DNA from: Cellulomonas sp. ACRRI
Lineage (GTDB): Bacteria; Actinomycetota; Actinomycetes; Actinomycetales; Cellulomonadaceae
DNA length: 64,000 nt
Reading direction: 5' to 3'
Assembly (NCBI RefSeq): GCF_022346185.1
Contig: NZ_JAKRMS010000003.1
Span: forward strand, 34,712-98,711
Shown here: one piece after another, positions 46,428 through 54,352 of the stretch
How the letters are laid out: each line of letters starts with the position of its first letter
How positions within the stretch are numbered: position 1 is the stretch's first letter
Notes under the pieces: model-generated
Database searches by the model: none
What the model was told of the DNA's origin: nothing
The model's input: only the letters and a program-made list of their open reading frames with translations
Program-made: the position numbers and the translations under genes

Positions 46428-48380
46428 TCAGGCTCGGGCGCGGGCTCGTCGGGCGAGGACGGTTGCCGTCCCGCCGGCGAGCAGGAGCACCGCGGCGATC
46501 GCGGCGATGAGCGCCGCGGTCTCGGCGCCGGTGCGCGCGAGGACCCCGGTGGGCGCTGCGGCGGCCGGGGTGTCCGGCGCCGCGACGGGGGCGGCGGTGA
46601 TGGTCAGGCCGGCGCGGGCGGGGTCGGACGTCGCGCCGTTGATCGTCTGGGTCGCGGTGATCGCGTGCTCGCCGGCGGCGAGCCGCTCGGCCAGCTCGAC
46701 GCCCCAGGTGCCCTGCTCGACCTCGGCGGTCAGCGCCGCGGTGTCGTTCACGGCGAGCTGGACGCTGGCACCGTCGATGCCGGTCCCCTCGACTCGGTTG
46801 GGGGCGTCGGCCTCGGCGAACGTCACCCCGTCGAGGCTGGTGATCGCGGGGGCGACGGGCACGACCTGGAACGTGGTCGTCACCGGGGCGGTCGGGGTGC
46901 CGCTGGTCTGCGCGACGGTCACGGCGTGCACGCCGTAGGACAGGTCGACGGCCACCTGCCATGTCCCGTCGGTGCCGACCACGGCGGTCTCGGTGACGGC
47001 ACCGGTGAGCTCGACGGTCTCGCCGGCGTTGCCGACGCCGGTGATCTGCTGCAGCCCGGTGACGACGCGCTCGCCCTCGGCGGGGCTGGTGATGCCGGTG
47101 GCCGGGACGACGTCGTAGCCGAAGCTCAGGGCCTGGGAGACGGAGTATCCGCTGCGGGCGGTCGCGGTGTAGGTCACCGCGCCGGCCTGGGTGGGGGCGG
47201 TGATCGACCAGGTGCCGGCGCCGCTGACCGGGACGTCGACGGGCGCCTCGCTCCCCCGCTGCACGGACAGCACGGTGTCGGCCGGGGCGGTGCCGGTGAT
47301 GGTGGCGCCGGGCAGGATCGTCGAGCCGTCGGCCGGGCCGGTCAGGGCCGGGGCGGCGACCTCGACGGCGACGGTGTACCCGCCGGTGCGGGCCAGCGCG
47401 GCCTGCAGGTCCGCGGCCCACATGACCGGGACCCCGCCGCTGGTGCCGCCGCCGGAGACCAGGCCGACGGCGGTGGAGCCCTGCAGGACCGCGCCGCCGG
47501 AGTCGCCCTCGGCGGCCGGCACGTCGGTCATGAACCCGGCGACCTCGCGGCCGTCGACGACGGCCCAGCCGTGCCCGAGGACGCTGCCGGAGGTGAACCC
47601 GGTGGTGCGGCCGGACTTCACGACGTTCTGGTCGACCTGGGCGCGGCCCACGGCGGTGACCGGGCGGGTGGAGGCCGACAGGTCCGCCACGGTGGTCCAG
47701 TTGGTGACCGCGGGCAGCAGCGTGAGGTCGGGGTTGGCCACGTCGATCACGGACACGTCGGTGCTGGTGACGTCGCCGTCGGCGCCCGGGGTGTTGCCCG
47801 GCCCGCCGAACTGGGAGAACCCGAACTGGCCGAGCTCGGCCAGCAGCGAGATGTCGTCGCCGCCGCCCGCGTCGTCGTCCGCCGGCACGGTCAGCGCCGC
47901 CTCGGTGAAGTCGCCGTCGTCGGTGCAGTGCCCGGCGGAGATGACCGCGGGCGCGCCGGCCGGGGTGAAACCGGTGAAGCCGACCGAGCAGAGCCCGGCG
48001 GCGAACGACAGCGGGTTGTACGCGGCGTACCCGGCGCCGCCGACCACGTCGCTGGAGGCGAGCGCGGTCAGCGGCGCGTCCAGGACGATGACCTCGACGT
48101 TGCCGTGGCCGTCCACGAACTCCTCGGCCTCGTCGACCAGCTCCTCGACCGGCTCGGTGGTCAGCAGCACGACGTTGCCGTCGCCGTCCGCCGTCACCGC
48201 CTCGACGCCCTCCAGCCCGAGCAGCGTGCGCGCCTGGGCGCTGAACTGCGGCCCCGACGTCGGCGCCACCGGGTCGACGTCGTCGGCGAACGCGGCCGTC
48301 CCGGCCAGGCCGGCCAGACCCCCGGTCGCGAGCGACCCGACGGCCAGGCACGCGACCCGGCCCTTCCATCGTGCAGACAA
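46428..48380 (-). CDS. Wall-anchored S1 trypsin-like protease with Ig-like repeats
   Basis: The 650-residue protein has a signal peptide (VACLAVGSLATGGLAGLAGT), a propeptide and an S1 protease domain at about residues 100-330. The catalytic triad is in AVISAGHCTDDG (His), TDVSVIDVANPD (Asp) and AAEGDSGGAVLQG (Ser). Four or so Ig-like/bacterial adhesin-type beta repeats follow, then an LARTG sorting signal with hydrophobic segment and basic tail (VLARRARARA), a class E-like sortase signal. The TTG at 48380 is chosen because GACGAGGAG lies just upstream. It probably degrades or matures proteins at the cell surface. Confidence 0.88.
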   Translation of the reverse strand: MSARWKGRVACLAVGSLATGGLAGLAGTAAFADDVDPVAPTSGPQFSAQARTLLGLEGVEAVTADGDGNVVLLTTEPVEELVDEAEEFVDGHGNVEVIVLDAPLTALASSDVVGGAGYAAYNPLSFAAGLCSVGFTGFTPAGAPAVISAGHCTDDGDFTEAALTVPADDDAGGGDDISLLAELGQFGFSQFGGPGNTPGADGDVTSTDVSVIDVANPDLTLLPAVTNWTTVADLSASTRPVTAVGRAQVDQNVVKSGRTTGFTSGSVLGHGWAVVDGREVAGFMTDVPAAEGDSGGAVLQGSTAVGLVSGGGTSGGVPVMWAADLQAALARTGGYTVAVEVAAPALTGPADGSTILPGATITGTAPADTVLSVQRGSEAPVDVPVSGAGTWSITAPTQAGAVTYTATARSGYSVSQALSFGYDVVPATGITSPAEGERVVTGLQQITGVGNAGETVELTGAVTETAVVGTDGTWQVAVDLSYGVHAVTVAQTSGTPTAPVTTTFQVVPVAPAITSLDGVTFAEADAPNRVEGTGIDGASVQLAVNDTAALTAEVEQGTWGVELAERLAAGEHAITATQTINGATSDPARAGLTITAAPVAAPDTPAAAAPTGVLARTGAETAALIAAIAAVLLLAGGTATVLARRARARA

Positions 48381-48631
48381 TGCGACTCCTCGTCGTTGAG
48401 CCCCCCGCACCCGTCAACGACACGCGGATGTGACGTTGACCAGGTAGGACTCATCGACGCTAGCGGCGCAGGACCGACACTCAGGAGCCGGTCAGGCGGC
48501 ACCTAGATCCGTTGCGTACCTGCGGGATCGGCCGGACGAGACGGCTGCGCGCACGCACGGTGGGGATGCGAGCACCTACTGGCCTGCAACCCTGCCGCTG
48601 GGGGTGCGCACCACGGGGCTACGGTCGCGCC

Positions 48632-49353
48632 GTGTCGAAGCGCCTGCTGGTGTCCGTGGTCGACGACCTCGACGGCACCCCTGCGGGCTCGTCTCACGTC
48701 CTCGGGCTCGACGATCAGCGTGTCCGACTCGACCTCAGCGCCGCGAACCTGACACGGCTGCGCACGGCGTTGGCGCCGTTCGTGGACTCGGACAGCACTC
48801 CCGACCGGGGGCGTTCGTCGCGAGCATCCACCCCCCGTGCCTGGCGACGCTGGCCAGGCTCCACGGGGCACCGCGGCACGGGCGCCTCCCCGCCGCCGTT
48901 CTGGAGCAGTGGCGCGACATGGTCGACACCGACGCCCGTGCCACGCCGGTGATTCGCACCCACCTTCTCGAGCTGGACCGCAGGGTCGTGCATCTGCCGC
49001 TGAGCGCCGGCGACCTGGCGGAGCTTCGGGCGGTCCTGGGTCCGTTCCTCGAGGCCGGTACTCCCTCACCGGTGCGCGCACGGCCCGGGCGGCCGCCCGC
49101 CGCGCTCGCCGAGCTGGCGCGTACGCAGGGGGTCTCGATCACCGCCGGCGCACTCCCCCGCCCGCTGCTCGAGCAGTGGCGATCGCAGGTGGTACGCGCC
49201 GCCGGCCTCACGAGCCCGGCGCTCAGTCCCGGAGACGCCTCAGAACGGCTTGCCGTCGAGGACGGGCAGGTCGAACACGGCCGCGACCTCGCGCAGGGCG
49301 GGGGTGTCGACGTTGGTCGAGCCGAGGAGCCGGGGGTCGTTCTCCCCCGGTGA
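48632..49353 (+). pseudogene. Tandem Lsr2-like nucleoid protein gene with a frameshift
   Basis: The first frame (GTG 48632) encodes an Lsr2-type dimerisation domain (SKRLLVSVVDDLDGTPAGSS, then VRLDLSAANLTRLRTALAPF). At about 48831-48836, a run of six Cs, the reading moves to another frame. That frame encodes an Lsr2-like DNA-binding tail (LATLARLHGAPRHGRLPAAV, LEQWRD), a second degenerate N domain (HLLELDRRVVHLPLSAGDLA) and a second tail (ELARTQGVSITAGALPRPLL). One extra C would restore a single protein with two Lsr2 modules. TACGGT ends exactly 6 nt before the GTG, so it is leaderless. The 3' end overlaps the RES toxin gene on the other strand. Confidence 0.75.
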
Positions 49354-50037
49354 CAAGCCGTCGTCGCCGCGCCGGTCCCACCATGCCCAGCAGCGGCCCA
49401 TCAGGGTCCGCGACTGGAACCAGATCCCCAGGGGCCTGGTGCCGTCGTCGAGCTCGAGGCCCCGGATCCACTCGGCGACGAGCGTGGTCACCCCGCGGTC
49501 GGCGCTCTCCAGGGCCCCGGACCACAGGTCGTCCGGCAGCCCCGGGATCGAGGGCTGGGCTGCCTGGATCGCCATGAGGGTGTCGGCGTGGTCGATCTGG
49601 ACCCACCACCCGCTGGTCGGCATCCAGACCTGGTAGATCGAGCGGGCGTACTGCCAGCGGCAGGACACCGACCAGGGCCGGTCGACGTCGTTCTCGGCCG
49701 ACTGTCCGAGGACCGCCTCGACGTACTCCTCGACGGAGTAGCCGGCGCGTCCGGCCGCGACGGCCAGCCGCAACCGGTCGACCCGCATCGGGGCAAGCAC
49801 CTCGGCGAACGCGGTCTGCGGGGTGTCGGCGAAGTACACGGTGCTGCCGACGGTGTCCCAGCGCCCTCGGCGGTCAGGGACACCGGTCGGCAGCGGCCCC
49901 ACGTCGCTGTTCGGGTACCCCTCGAGCGCGGGACGCCCGCGGTCCTTCGCGACGCGGAACGCGTGACCACCGGAGGCCGGGACCAGGCGAACCCCCGTAC
50001 GCGCGCAGGTGCGGCCGCCCTCCTCGAGCGAGGTCAC
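49240..50037 (-). CDS. RES-domain toxin
   Basis: The 265-residue protein has the RES signature: SGGHAFRVAKDRGRP with the conserved Arg, GRWDTVGSTVYFADTPQTAF with the Arg-Trp, Tyr and Ala pattern, and AEVLAPMR with the conserved Glu. RES toxins such as MbcT cleave NAD+. This protein is longer than a minimal RES domain (about 150-180 residues), with an extra C-terminal ~100 residues. The GTG start overlaps the antitoxin stop (GTGA). Confidence 0.85.
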   Translation of the reverse strand: MTSLEEGGRTCARTGVRLVPASGGHAFRVAKDRGRPALEGYPNSDVGPLPTGVPDRRGRWDTVGSTVYFADTPQTAFAEVLAPMRVDRLRLAVAAGRAGYSVEEYVEAVLGQSAENDVDRPWSVSCRWQYARSIYQVWMPTSGWWVQIDHADTLMAIQAAQPSIPGLPDDLWSGALESADRGVTTLVAEWIRGLELDDGTRPLGIWFQSRTLMGRCWAWWDRRGDDGLSPGENDPRLLGSTNVDTPALREVAAVFDLPVLDGKPF

Positions 50038-50414
50038 GCCGCGTACGTGTCGTCGACGAACGCGCGCGCCGCGCCGAGCACCTCCGCGTGCCGCAGCTCG
50101 TAGACCGCGTTCAGGGGCAGGTCGTCCTCCAGTCGCGGGTTGGCTCCGACCAGGAAGGCCAGCGCGACATCGCGGCCCTCGGCAGCTTCGACGGTGCGCC
50201 AGACCTGGTAGCCCAACCTCAGCCGCTTCTGAGTCTCCATCTGCGGCGTCGGGCCGTCCGGGCGGGCCCAGCGCGACGGCATCGTGCGGTCCTTGGTGCC
50301 GGTCATGCTCTGCACGACCGCCGGCCCCACGGCATCGATCAGCCGCCGGACCAGATCGTGGATGTCGAGCAGCATCGCGTCGCGGTGCACATCGATGCGA
50401 GCCTGGGAGGTCAT
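50034..50414 (-). CDS. Xre/MbcA-type antitoxin of the RES toxin
   Basis: The 126-residue protein shows the C-terminal MbcA/ParS toxin-binding pattern: GYQVWRTVEAAEGRDVALAF, then LVGANPRLEDDLPLNAVYEL ending in FVDDTYAA. The N-terminal half is a degenerate Xre-type DNA-binding part (AVGPAVVQSMTGTKDRTMPS). TACGGT (50426-50421) ends exactly 6 nt before the ATG at 50414, and an inverted repeat spans it, so autoregulation by the complex is likely. Confidence 0.82.
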   Translation of the reverse strand: MTSQARIDVHRDAMLLDIHDLVRRLIDAVGPAVVQSMTGTKDRTMPSRWARPDGPTPQMETQKRLRLGYQVWRTVEAAEGRDVALAFLVGANPRLEDDLPLNAVYELRHAEVLGAARAFVDDTYAA

Positions 50415-50421
50415 GGCCAAA

Positions 50422-50441
50422 CCGTAGCAAGTCCGCTACGG
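50422..50441. promoter_or_regulatory. Operator palindrome of the RES toxin-antitoxin operon
   Basis: CCGTAGC and GCTACGG, a perfect 7-bp inverted repeat with a 6-nt centre, overlap the -10 of the antitoxin gene. Confidence 0.6.
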
Positions 50442-50557
50442 ATGTGACATCCGGCCACAGGTTGAAGCCGCACTGAATCTACATCCTCCGCTTCTCGAAT
50501 ACCCTTTAGGGTGCGGTGGCGACCGCTGCGCCGCGGCTGCCAGCGCGTTCGCCTTGT

Positions 50558-50573
50558 TCGAACACGTGTTCGA
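50558..50573 (+). promoter_or_regulatory. LexA (SOS) box
   Basis: TCGAACACGTGTTCGA is a perfect 16-bp palindrome matching the actinobacterial SOS box TCGAAC-N4-GTTCGA. It overlaps the -10 GATACT (50572-50577) of the gene at 50584. Confidence 0.85.
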
Positions 50574-50583
50574 TACTGGCGGG

Positions 50584-50835
50584 GTGGTCGACCGGGGTCC
50601 GATGCGCGACATGGCGCGGCAGGTGCCGCCGACCGTGATCGCCGGCCAGCGCATCACACGCTCACCCTCGCCCGTTCCCGTGCGGGCCTGGATCATCGAC
50701 GGCCGCGGTCGCGACGTCCAGGTCGACGGTGAGGCGGTTGCGTGGACACCGTCGGCCGTCCACGTGCGCTACCGCGACGAGCACGGACGCGCCGGCACTG
50801 CGTGGGTCTGGGCCTCGGCGGTGACCCGGCGGTGA
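50584..50835 (+). CDS. SOS-controlled small protein A
   Basis: The 83-residue protein starts MVDRGPMRDMARQVPPTVIA and ends in a beta-rich segment (VRAWIIDGRGRDVQVDGEAV, then VHVRYRDEHGRAGTAWVWAS, AVTRR). The GTG is 6 nt after GATACT, so the mRNA is leaderless, and a LexA box overlaps the promoter. Its C-terminal segment resembles that of the next gene (VRVRITDLRVMTGAVWLPAA, DVQRR). In other actinobacteria, small ORFs of this kind occur near SOS-type polymerase genes, but none is seen here. The function is unknown. Confidence 0.75.
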   Translation: MVDRGPMRDMARQVPPTVIAGQRITRSPSPVPVRAWIIDGRGRDVQVDGEAVAWTPSAVHVRYRDEHGRAGTAWVWASAVTRR

Positions 50836-51107
50836 ACCTGCCACAGAGCGTCCCGGGCGGGCTCTCGCGGATCGCAGCCGCAGTCCCGCTGCACAACGCT
50901 CTACCCGTCCCGGCCGGCGTCCACCACGACGTCGACCGCCCCGTGCCCGTCACCGCGGTGCTGCGCTGGGCCACCGGCGACGAGCTCCTGGAGACGCTCG
51001 CACTGGAGTGGACCCGGTCCGTGGTCCGGGTCCGGATCACGGACCTGCGCGTCATGACCGGCGCGGTGTGGCTGCCGGCGGCCGACGTGCAGCGCCGGCT
51101 CACGTGA
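50832..51107 (+). CDS. SOS-controlled small protein B
   Basis: The 91-residue protein starts MNLPQSVPGGLSRIAAAVPL and ends with LEWTRSVVRVRITDLRVMTG, AVWLPAADVQRRLT. It overlaps the previous gene by GTGA and shares its C-terminal beta unit, so the two are probably paralogues acting together under LexA control. No family was recognised. Confidence 0.7.
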   Translation: MNLPQSVPGGLSRIAAAVPLHNALPVPAGVHHDVDRPVPVTAVLRWATGDELLETLALEWTRSVVRVRITDLRVMTGAVWLPAADVQRRLT

Positions 51108-51149
51108 ACCCGGGGCGGAGTGGCCGGACTCCGTGTCGAGCATCGGAGG

Positions 51150-51186
51150 ACGTTGGTACCGAAACCCCGTGTTTCGGTACCAACGT
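51150..51186. repeat. Perfect 16-bp inverted repeat with KpnI-like cores
   Basis: ACGTTGGTACCGAAAC (51150-51165), CCCGT, GTTTCGGTACCAACGT (51171-51186). It lies between convergent genes, 68 bp before another hairpin terminator. There is no T-run, so it may be an operator, recombination site or rho-type terminator. Confidence 0.7.
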
Positions 51187-51253
51187 GTAGAGTGGCACCT
51201 TGCAAGGCCCCATGTGGCCTCCGTGGTCACCCACGGGGTCTTGCACCTCGCGG

Positions 51254-51275
51254 ACCCCCGGCCTCGGCCGGGGGT
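51254..51275 (-). terminator. Terminator of the DUF3800 gene
   Basis: Perfect 10-bp arms (ACCCCCGGCC and its complement) with a 2-nt loop, 10 bp beyond the DUF3800 stop. Confidence 0.75.
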
Positions 51276-51284
51276 TCTTGCGTT

Positions 51285-52058
51285 TCAGCCGAGCCAGACG
51301 ACGCCGTTGTCGTCGGAGTCGGGCAGCCAGTGGCTTCGGGTGGTCATGTACGCGCGGATCGCCTCGGGGACCGCAGCGTTCTTCGTACCCCAGATGTCAG
51401 GCCGCGCCTGGAGGTGGCGGTGGTACGCGCCATAAGCGATCAGGTCGACGGCCTGGATCAGCTGGCTGTAGCGGCTGTCCTGCATGATCGGATCTTCGAC
51501 GACGCGCCGCCGGCCGATGTCGAGATCCCGGTGCACACGTCGGTAGGGCGCGGCGTTGCGCAGCGCGCTCTCCCACTGCGCGGCCAGCTCCTCCCTGGAG
51601 ATCTCGGAGCCGTCGTCCTGCTGGATGCCCTGCGGGCCGTCGTAGAAGATGACCAGCTCGGTCTGCCGGCTCGCGGCCCAGTCCTCCAGGTACGCGACGA
51701 ACTGCGCATAGACCGTCGACTTCGACACGGTGGTCGTGCCGACGGTCACGACGTGGAAGTGCTCGTACTGCGACAGGTGGCTCAGGACGATCCGACCCGT
51801 CGCGGCGCGCTGCCTCCCCCCGAACGCCGCGTCCTGCTCAGGGGACTCGCAGAACTTCCCGCGGCCCTTGTACAGGCGCGTGGCGTGCAGCTCTGCGTGC
51901 TTGCGCACTCCGAACGCTGCGTGCACCTCCCGCCGACCGGCGAGCCAGGCGTCCAGTACGCCGCTCCAGTGCTCCGGCTCAACGAGGAGCGCGGACAACG
52001 TGGTGCCGTTCTTCGAGTCGCCGGAGTCATCGACGTATGCCATGTACACGAAGGTCAT
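51285..52058 (-). CDS. DUF3800 family protein
   Basis: The 257-residue protein starts with YMAYVDDSGDSKNGTTLSAL. It ends with the family pattern DSRYSQLIQAVDLIAYGAYH and HRHLQARP. DUF3800 proteins have an RNase H-like fold with acidic residues (here YVDDSGD and a late Asp), and are common on plasmids and phages. A nuclease activity is suspected for the family but not shown. ATG 52058 or 52043 could be the start. It follows the backbone genes at 52155-53767 in the same direction. Confidence 0.85.
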   Translation of the reverse strand: MTFVYMAYVDDSGDSKNGTTLSALLVEPEHWSGVLDAWLAGRREVHAAFGVRKHAELHATRLYKGRGKFCESPEQDAAFGGRQRAATGRIVLSHLSQYEHFHVVTVGTTTVSKSTVYAQFVAYLEDWAASRQTELVIFYDGPQGIQQDDGSEISREELAAQWESALRNAAPYRRVHRDLDIGRRRVVEDPIMQDSRYSQLIQAVDLIAYGAYHRHLQARPDIWGTKNAAVPEAIRAYMTTRSHWLPDSDDNGVVWLG

Positions 52059-52154
52059 GATCTCGCAGGCACTCCGCAGACCGATCTGGCCGCGGCCAGC
52101 GAAGGCCGGATGCGGGCCGAGGCGCGACCTCCACGCAACCTCGGCTGTGGGGCC

Positions 52155-52295
52155 CTACTGGGTGAGTTCCTCGCGGATCGCGCCGCATCGGGTGCACCGG
52201 TGGCGGAAGGCCTGATCCTGGCGCCGCTCGATCCAGGCCAGGACGACCTGCCATCGGTGGCCGAGCAGGGTGCAGCGCAGCCCGCCCGGGCTCAC
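52155..52295 (-). CDS. 46-residue zinc-ribbon-like protein
   Basis: The frame begins MSPGGLRCTLLGHRWQVVLA and ends AFRHRCTRCGAIREELTQ. A single Cys and a CxxC with neighbouring His look like a small zinc ribbon. Its GTG overlaps the stop of the preceding gene (GTGA). Confidence 0.6.
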   Translation of the reverse strand: MSPGGLRCTLLGHRWQVVLAWIERRQDQAFRHRCTRCGAIREELTQ

Positions 52296-52975
52296 CGTGC
52301 GTCCAGCGCCCGGCAAGCGGGGCACTCGGGGTCTCGGGCGCCGGGGCGATCGGGCTCGGGGCAGCGTCCGTTGAACAGGTGCCCCGGCGTGGGCAGCCAC
52401 GGCGCAGGGTCGGCCGCCGGCGCCGACGCGGCGCCGGCGGCCGCGCGCAGGGCACTCAGGGCCGCGTCCAGGCCGCCGTCGAGGTGCCGGGCGGCCGCGG
52501 CCGCCTCCACGTCCCGCACCGCACCTTTCAGGGCTCGCAGGGCATCGGCCGCGCGCTGGTCGGCGCGCGCCCAACCGTCCAGGGCCTCGGCATAGGCGTC
52601 CTGGACCTGGTCGTAGCTGGTCATGACGTCGACGACGCTCAGCGTGCCGGCGTGCTCTACGGACCGGAGGGTGTCGAGGACGGCGTCGAGGACCTGCTCG
52701 TCGCGCTCGTCGGCACGGTCCAGGACGTGCCGAATGTGCGCGATCCAGGCGTCTCGGTCGAGGCTCACCGCGCGGGCGTCCACGGGCCAGGTCTCGATGC
52801 GCACGACATCACCGCCGTGCTGGTGGGCCTGGGCCTGCGCGCTGTTCCGGTCCTCGGCGATGTCGACCGAGCCCGCGTCATCGAGCTCCACGCCGTACTC
52901 GACCCTGCTCGGGCGCCCGACGAGACCGGGGACCGGGGCCGGCGAGATCGACCGGGCGGGCTGTGGAGCGTTCAT
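52292..52975 (-). CDS. Hypothetical plasmid protein with a C-terminal Cys motif
   Basis: The 227-residue protein has an acidic middle and a long helical Ala-rich region (about residues 75-185). The end carries CPEPDRPGARDPECPACRAL, a possible metal knuckle. It is part of an overlapping operon with the zinc-ribbon protein (GTGA) and the 75-residue protein upstream (ATGA). No family was recognised. Confidence 0.65.
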   Translation of the reverse strand: MNAPQPARSISPAPVPGLVGRPSRVEYGVELDDAGSVDIAEDRNSAQAQAHQHGGDVVRIETWPVDARAVSLDRDAWIAHIRHVLDRADERDEQVLDAVLDTLRSVEHAGTLSVVDVMTSYDQVQDAYAEALDGWARADQRAADALRALKGAVRDVEAAAAARHLDGGLDAALSALRAAAGAASAPAADPAPWLPTPGHLFNGRCPEPDRPGARDPECPACRALDAR

Positions 52976-53199
52976 CGGTCCTGGCCTTCCGGGTGAACGT
53001 GCTCGACGGGGTCGGGCAGGTCGACGGTCTCGACGAACACGCGGACGTCGGGGTTGTCGGATCGCAGCTGCTGCAGGACGCCGCGGACCTGCTCGTGGGC
53101 GGCGCTGACGTCGGCGTCGAAGGCCCTGTCGTCGTCGGAGGTGCTGGGAACGGTGATCGTGAGGTCCAGCGGGACCGTGAACGTCAGCGTGGTGGGCAT
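52972..53199 (-). CDS. Small hypothetical plasmid protein
   Basis: The 75-residue protein starts MPTTLTFTVPLDLTITVPST with a beta-rich head, followed by helix AAHEQVRGVLQQLRSDNPDV and VRVFVETVDLPD. AGAGGAACC lies before the ATG. It overlaps the next gene by ATGA. Confidence 0.6.
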   Translation of the reverse strand: MPTTLTFTVPLDLTITVPSTSDDDRAFDADVSAAHEQVRGVLQQLRSDNPDVRVFVETVDLPDPVEHVHPEGQDR

Positions 53200-53215
53200 C
53201 GGGTTCCTCTGAGAG

Positions 53216-53767
53216 TCAGGCCGGGTCGGCGAGACCGGGCAGCGCTGGGTCGGGCCACTGGTACAGCGGGCCCAGTGGCAGGCGAGGACTGGTGGCGGTG
53301 ACACGCCACCGGTCGGCGCCGTCGCCCTCGCCGGGTTCGCCGACGTGGTCGACCTGGTCGTGGGTGCCGGCCGCGTGGGAGATCGCGGCGAGGACCAGGG
53401 CGACCTCGGCGCGCGGCAGGCTGGCGAGCAGCCACGACAGCGGCGGGATCCGCTCGAGCCCGGGCCAGTCGGCCTGCGGGTCCGTCCACGCCCCGAGGTG
53501 GGCGGCGATGAGAGCCACGGCCCGGTCAGCCGGCGGCAGGTCGACCTGCTCGCTGCTCGCATGGGCGATGAGCCGGTCCCAGCGGATGAAGAGGACGTCG
53601 GACTCCCCCGCCGGTGCCCACACGCAGTCACGGGCGAAGCCGGGACGTGCTAGCCAGGTCCAGTGCCGGATGAGCAGCTCGACGGCCGCCTCGGACGGGT
53701 ACCTGCCGGCGGCGCCGGAGCGCAGGCCGTTGGTGAGCTCGGTGACTGTCAGCAGCGACGGGTCCAT
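53216..53767 (-). CDS. Hypothetical plasmid protein
   Basis: The 183-residue acidic helical protein starts MDPSLLTVTELTNGLRSGAA and contains HWTWLARPGFARDCVWAPAG and SWLLASLPRAEVALVLAAIS. CAAGGAGCG before the ATG supports the start. It lies in the same direction as the partition genes upstream and the operon downstream. No family was recognised. Confidence 0.65.
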   Translation of the reverse strand: MDPSLLTVTELTNGLRSGAAGRYPSEAAVELLIRHWTWLARPGFARDCVWAPAGESDVLFIRWDRLIAHASSEQVDLPPADRAVALIAAHLGAWTDPQADWPGLERIPPLSWLLASLPRAEVALVLAAISHAAGTHDQVDHVGEPGEGDGADRWRVTATSPRLPLGPLYQWPDPALPGLADPA

Positions 53768-53838
53768 GAGGAACGCTCCTTGGTCAGTGCGGCTGACGGC
53801 GGGGTGCGGCTCTCGGCGTTGGTGTGGCCGGCCGGGAG

Positions 53839-54351
53839 TCAGCCGGCGGCGGTCTGGTCGTCCTGGTCCTCGACGATGGCGGTCTTGCCCTCCCAGACGT
53901 CCAGGGCCAGACGGAGCGCCTGGTCGAGCACGTCAACGAACTTGGCGTTGTGCTCCTGGGCGTAGGCGTCGACGCGGGCGCGCAGGCCGATCTCGATCGT
54001 CGTGGTCAAGGGCCGCATGATCCGCTCGTTCCGCGGCCGCCCGGGGCCACGGCGGTACGACGGCGCGGCCGGCTCCTCGACCGCGCCCTGGCGGCTCGCG
54101 CCGCGCGCCTTCGGGGCCGCCGGCGCTGCGGCGGCGACGGCTGCAGGCTGGGCAAGGCCGGGAGGCACGGCGGCTGCTGACGCCCGCTCCTGCTTCGGCT
54201 CGGCGACGGCGGCCTGACCTCTCGGAGCCTTCGGCGCCGGCGGGCTGGTCGCGGAGTCAGGGGCGGGCGTGTGCGTGGCGACCAGGTCCTCGACGAGGTT
54301 GCGGGACTCGGGTGCCCGCACCAGGGACGGGCGCCGCTCGGTCGTTGCCAT
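53839..54351 (-). CDS. Probable centromere-binding partner of ParA
   Basis: The 170-residue protein has a long disordered Pro/Ala-rich N terminus, a GRPRNERIMRPLT basic patch and a C-terminal ribbon-helix-helix-like segment (TTTIEIGLRARVDAYAQEHN, then AKFVDVLDQALRLALDVWEG). Small RHH proteins after a Walker-type ParA act as ParB equivalents in type Ib partition. It starts 1 bp after the parA stop, which supports co-translation. The binding sites are likely the repeats at 55210-55390. Confidence 0.75.
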   Translation of the reverse strand: MATTERRPSLVRAPESRNLVEDLVATHTPAPDSATSPPAPKAPRGQAAVAEPKQERASAAAVPPGLAQPAAVAAAAPAAPKARGASRQGAVEEPAAPSYRRGPGRPRNERIMRPLTTTIEIGLRARVDAYAQEHNAKFVDVLDQALRLALDVWEGKTAIVEDQDDQTAAG

Positions 54352-54352
54352 C

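Noticed and set aside
46254..48506. A 750-residue plus-strand frame, and an 889-residue minus-strand frame, across the S1 protease
   Set aside because: Both are Gly/Arg-rich shadows. The S1 protease frame has signal peptide, catalytic triad and sorting signal.
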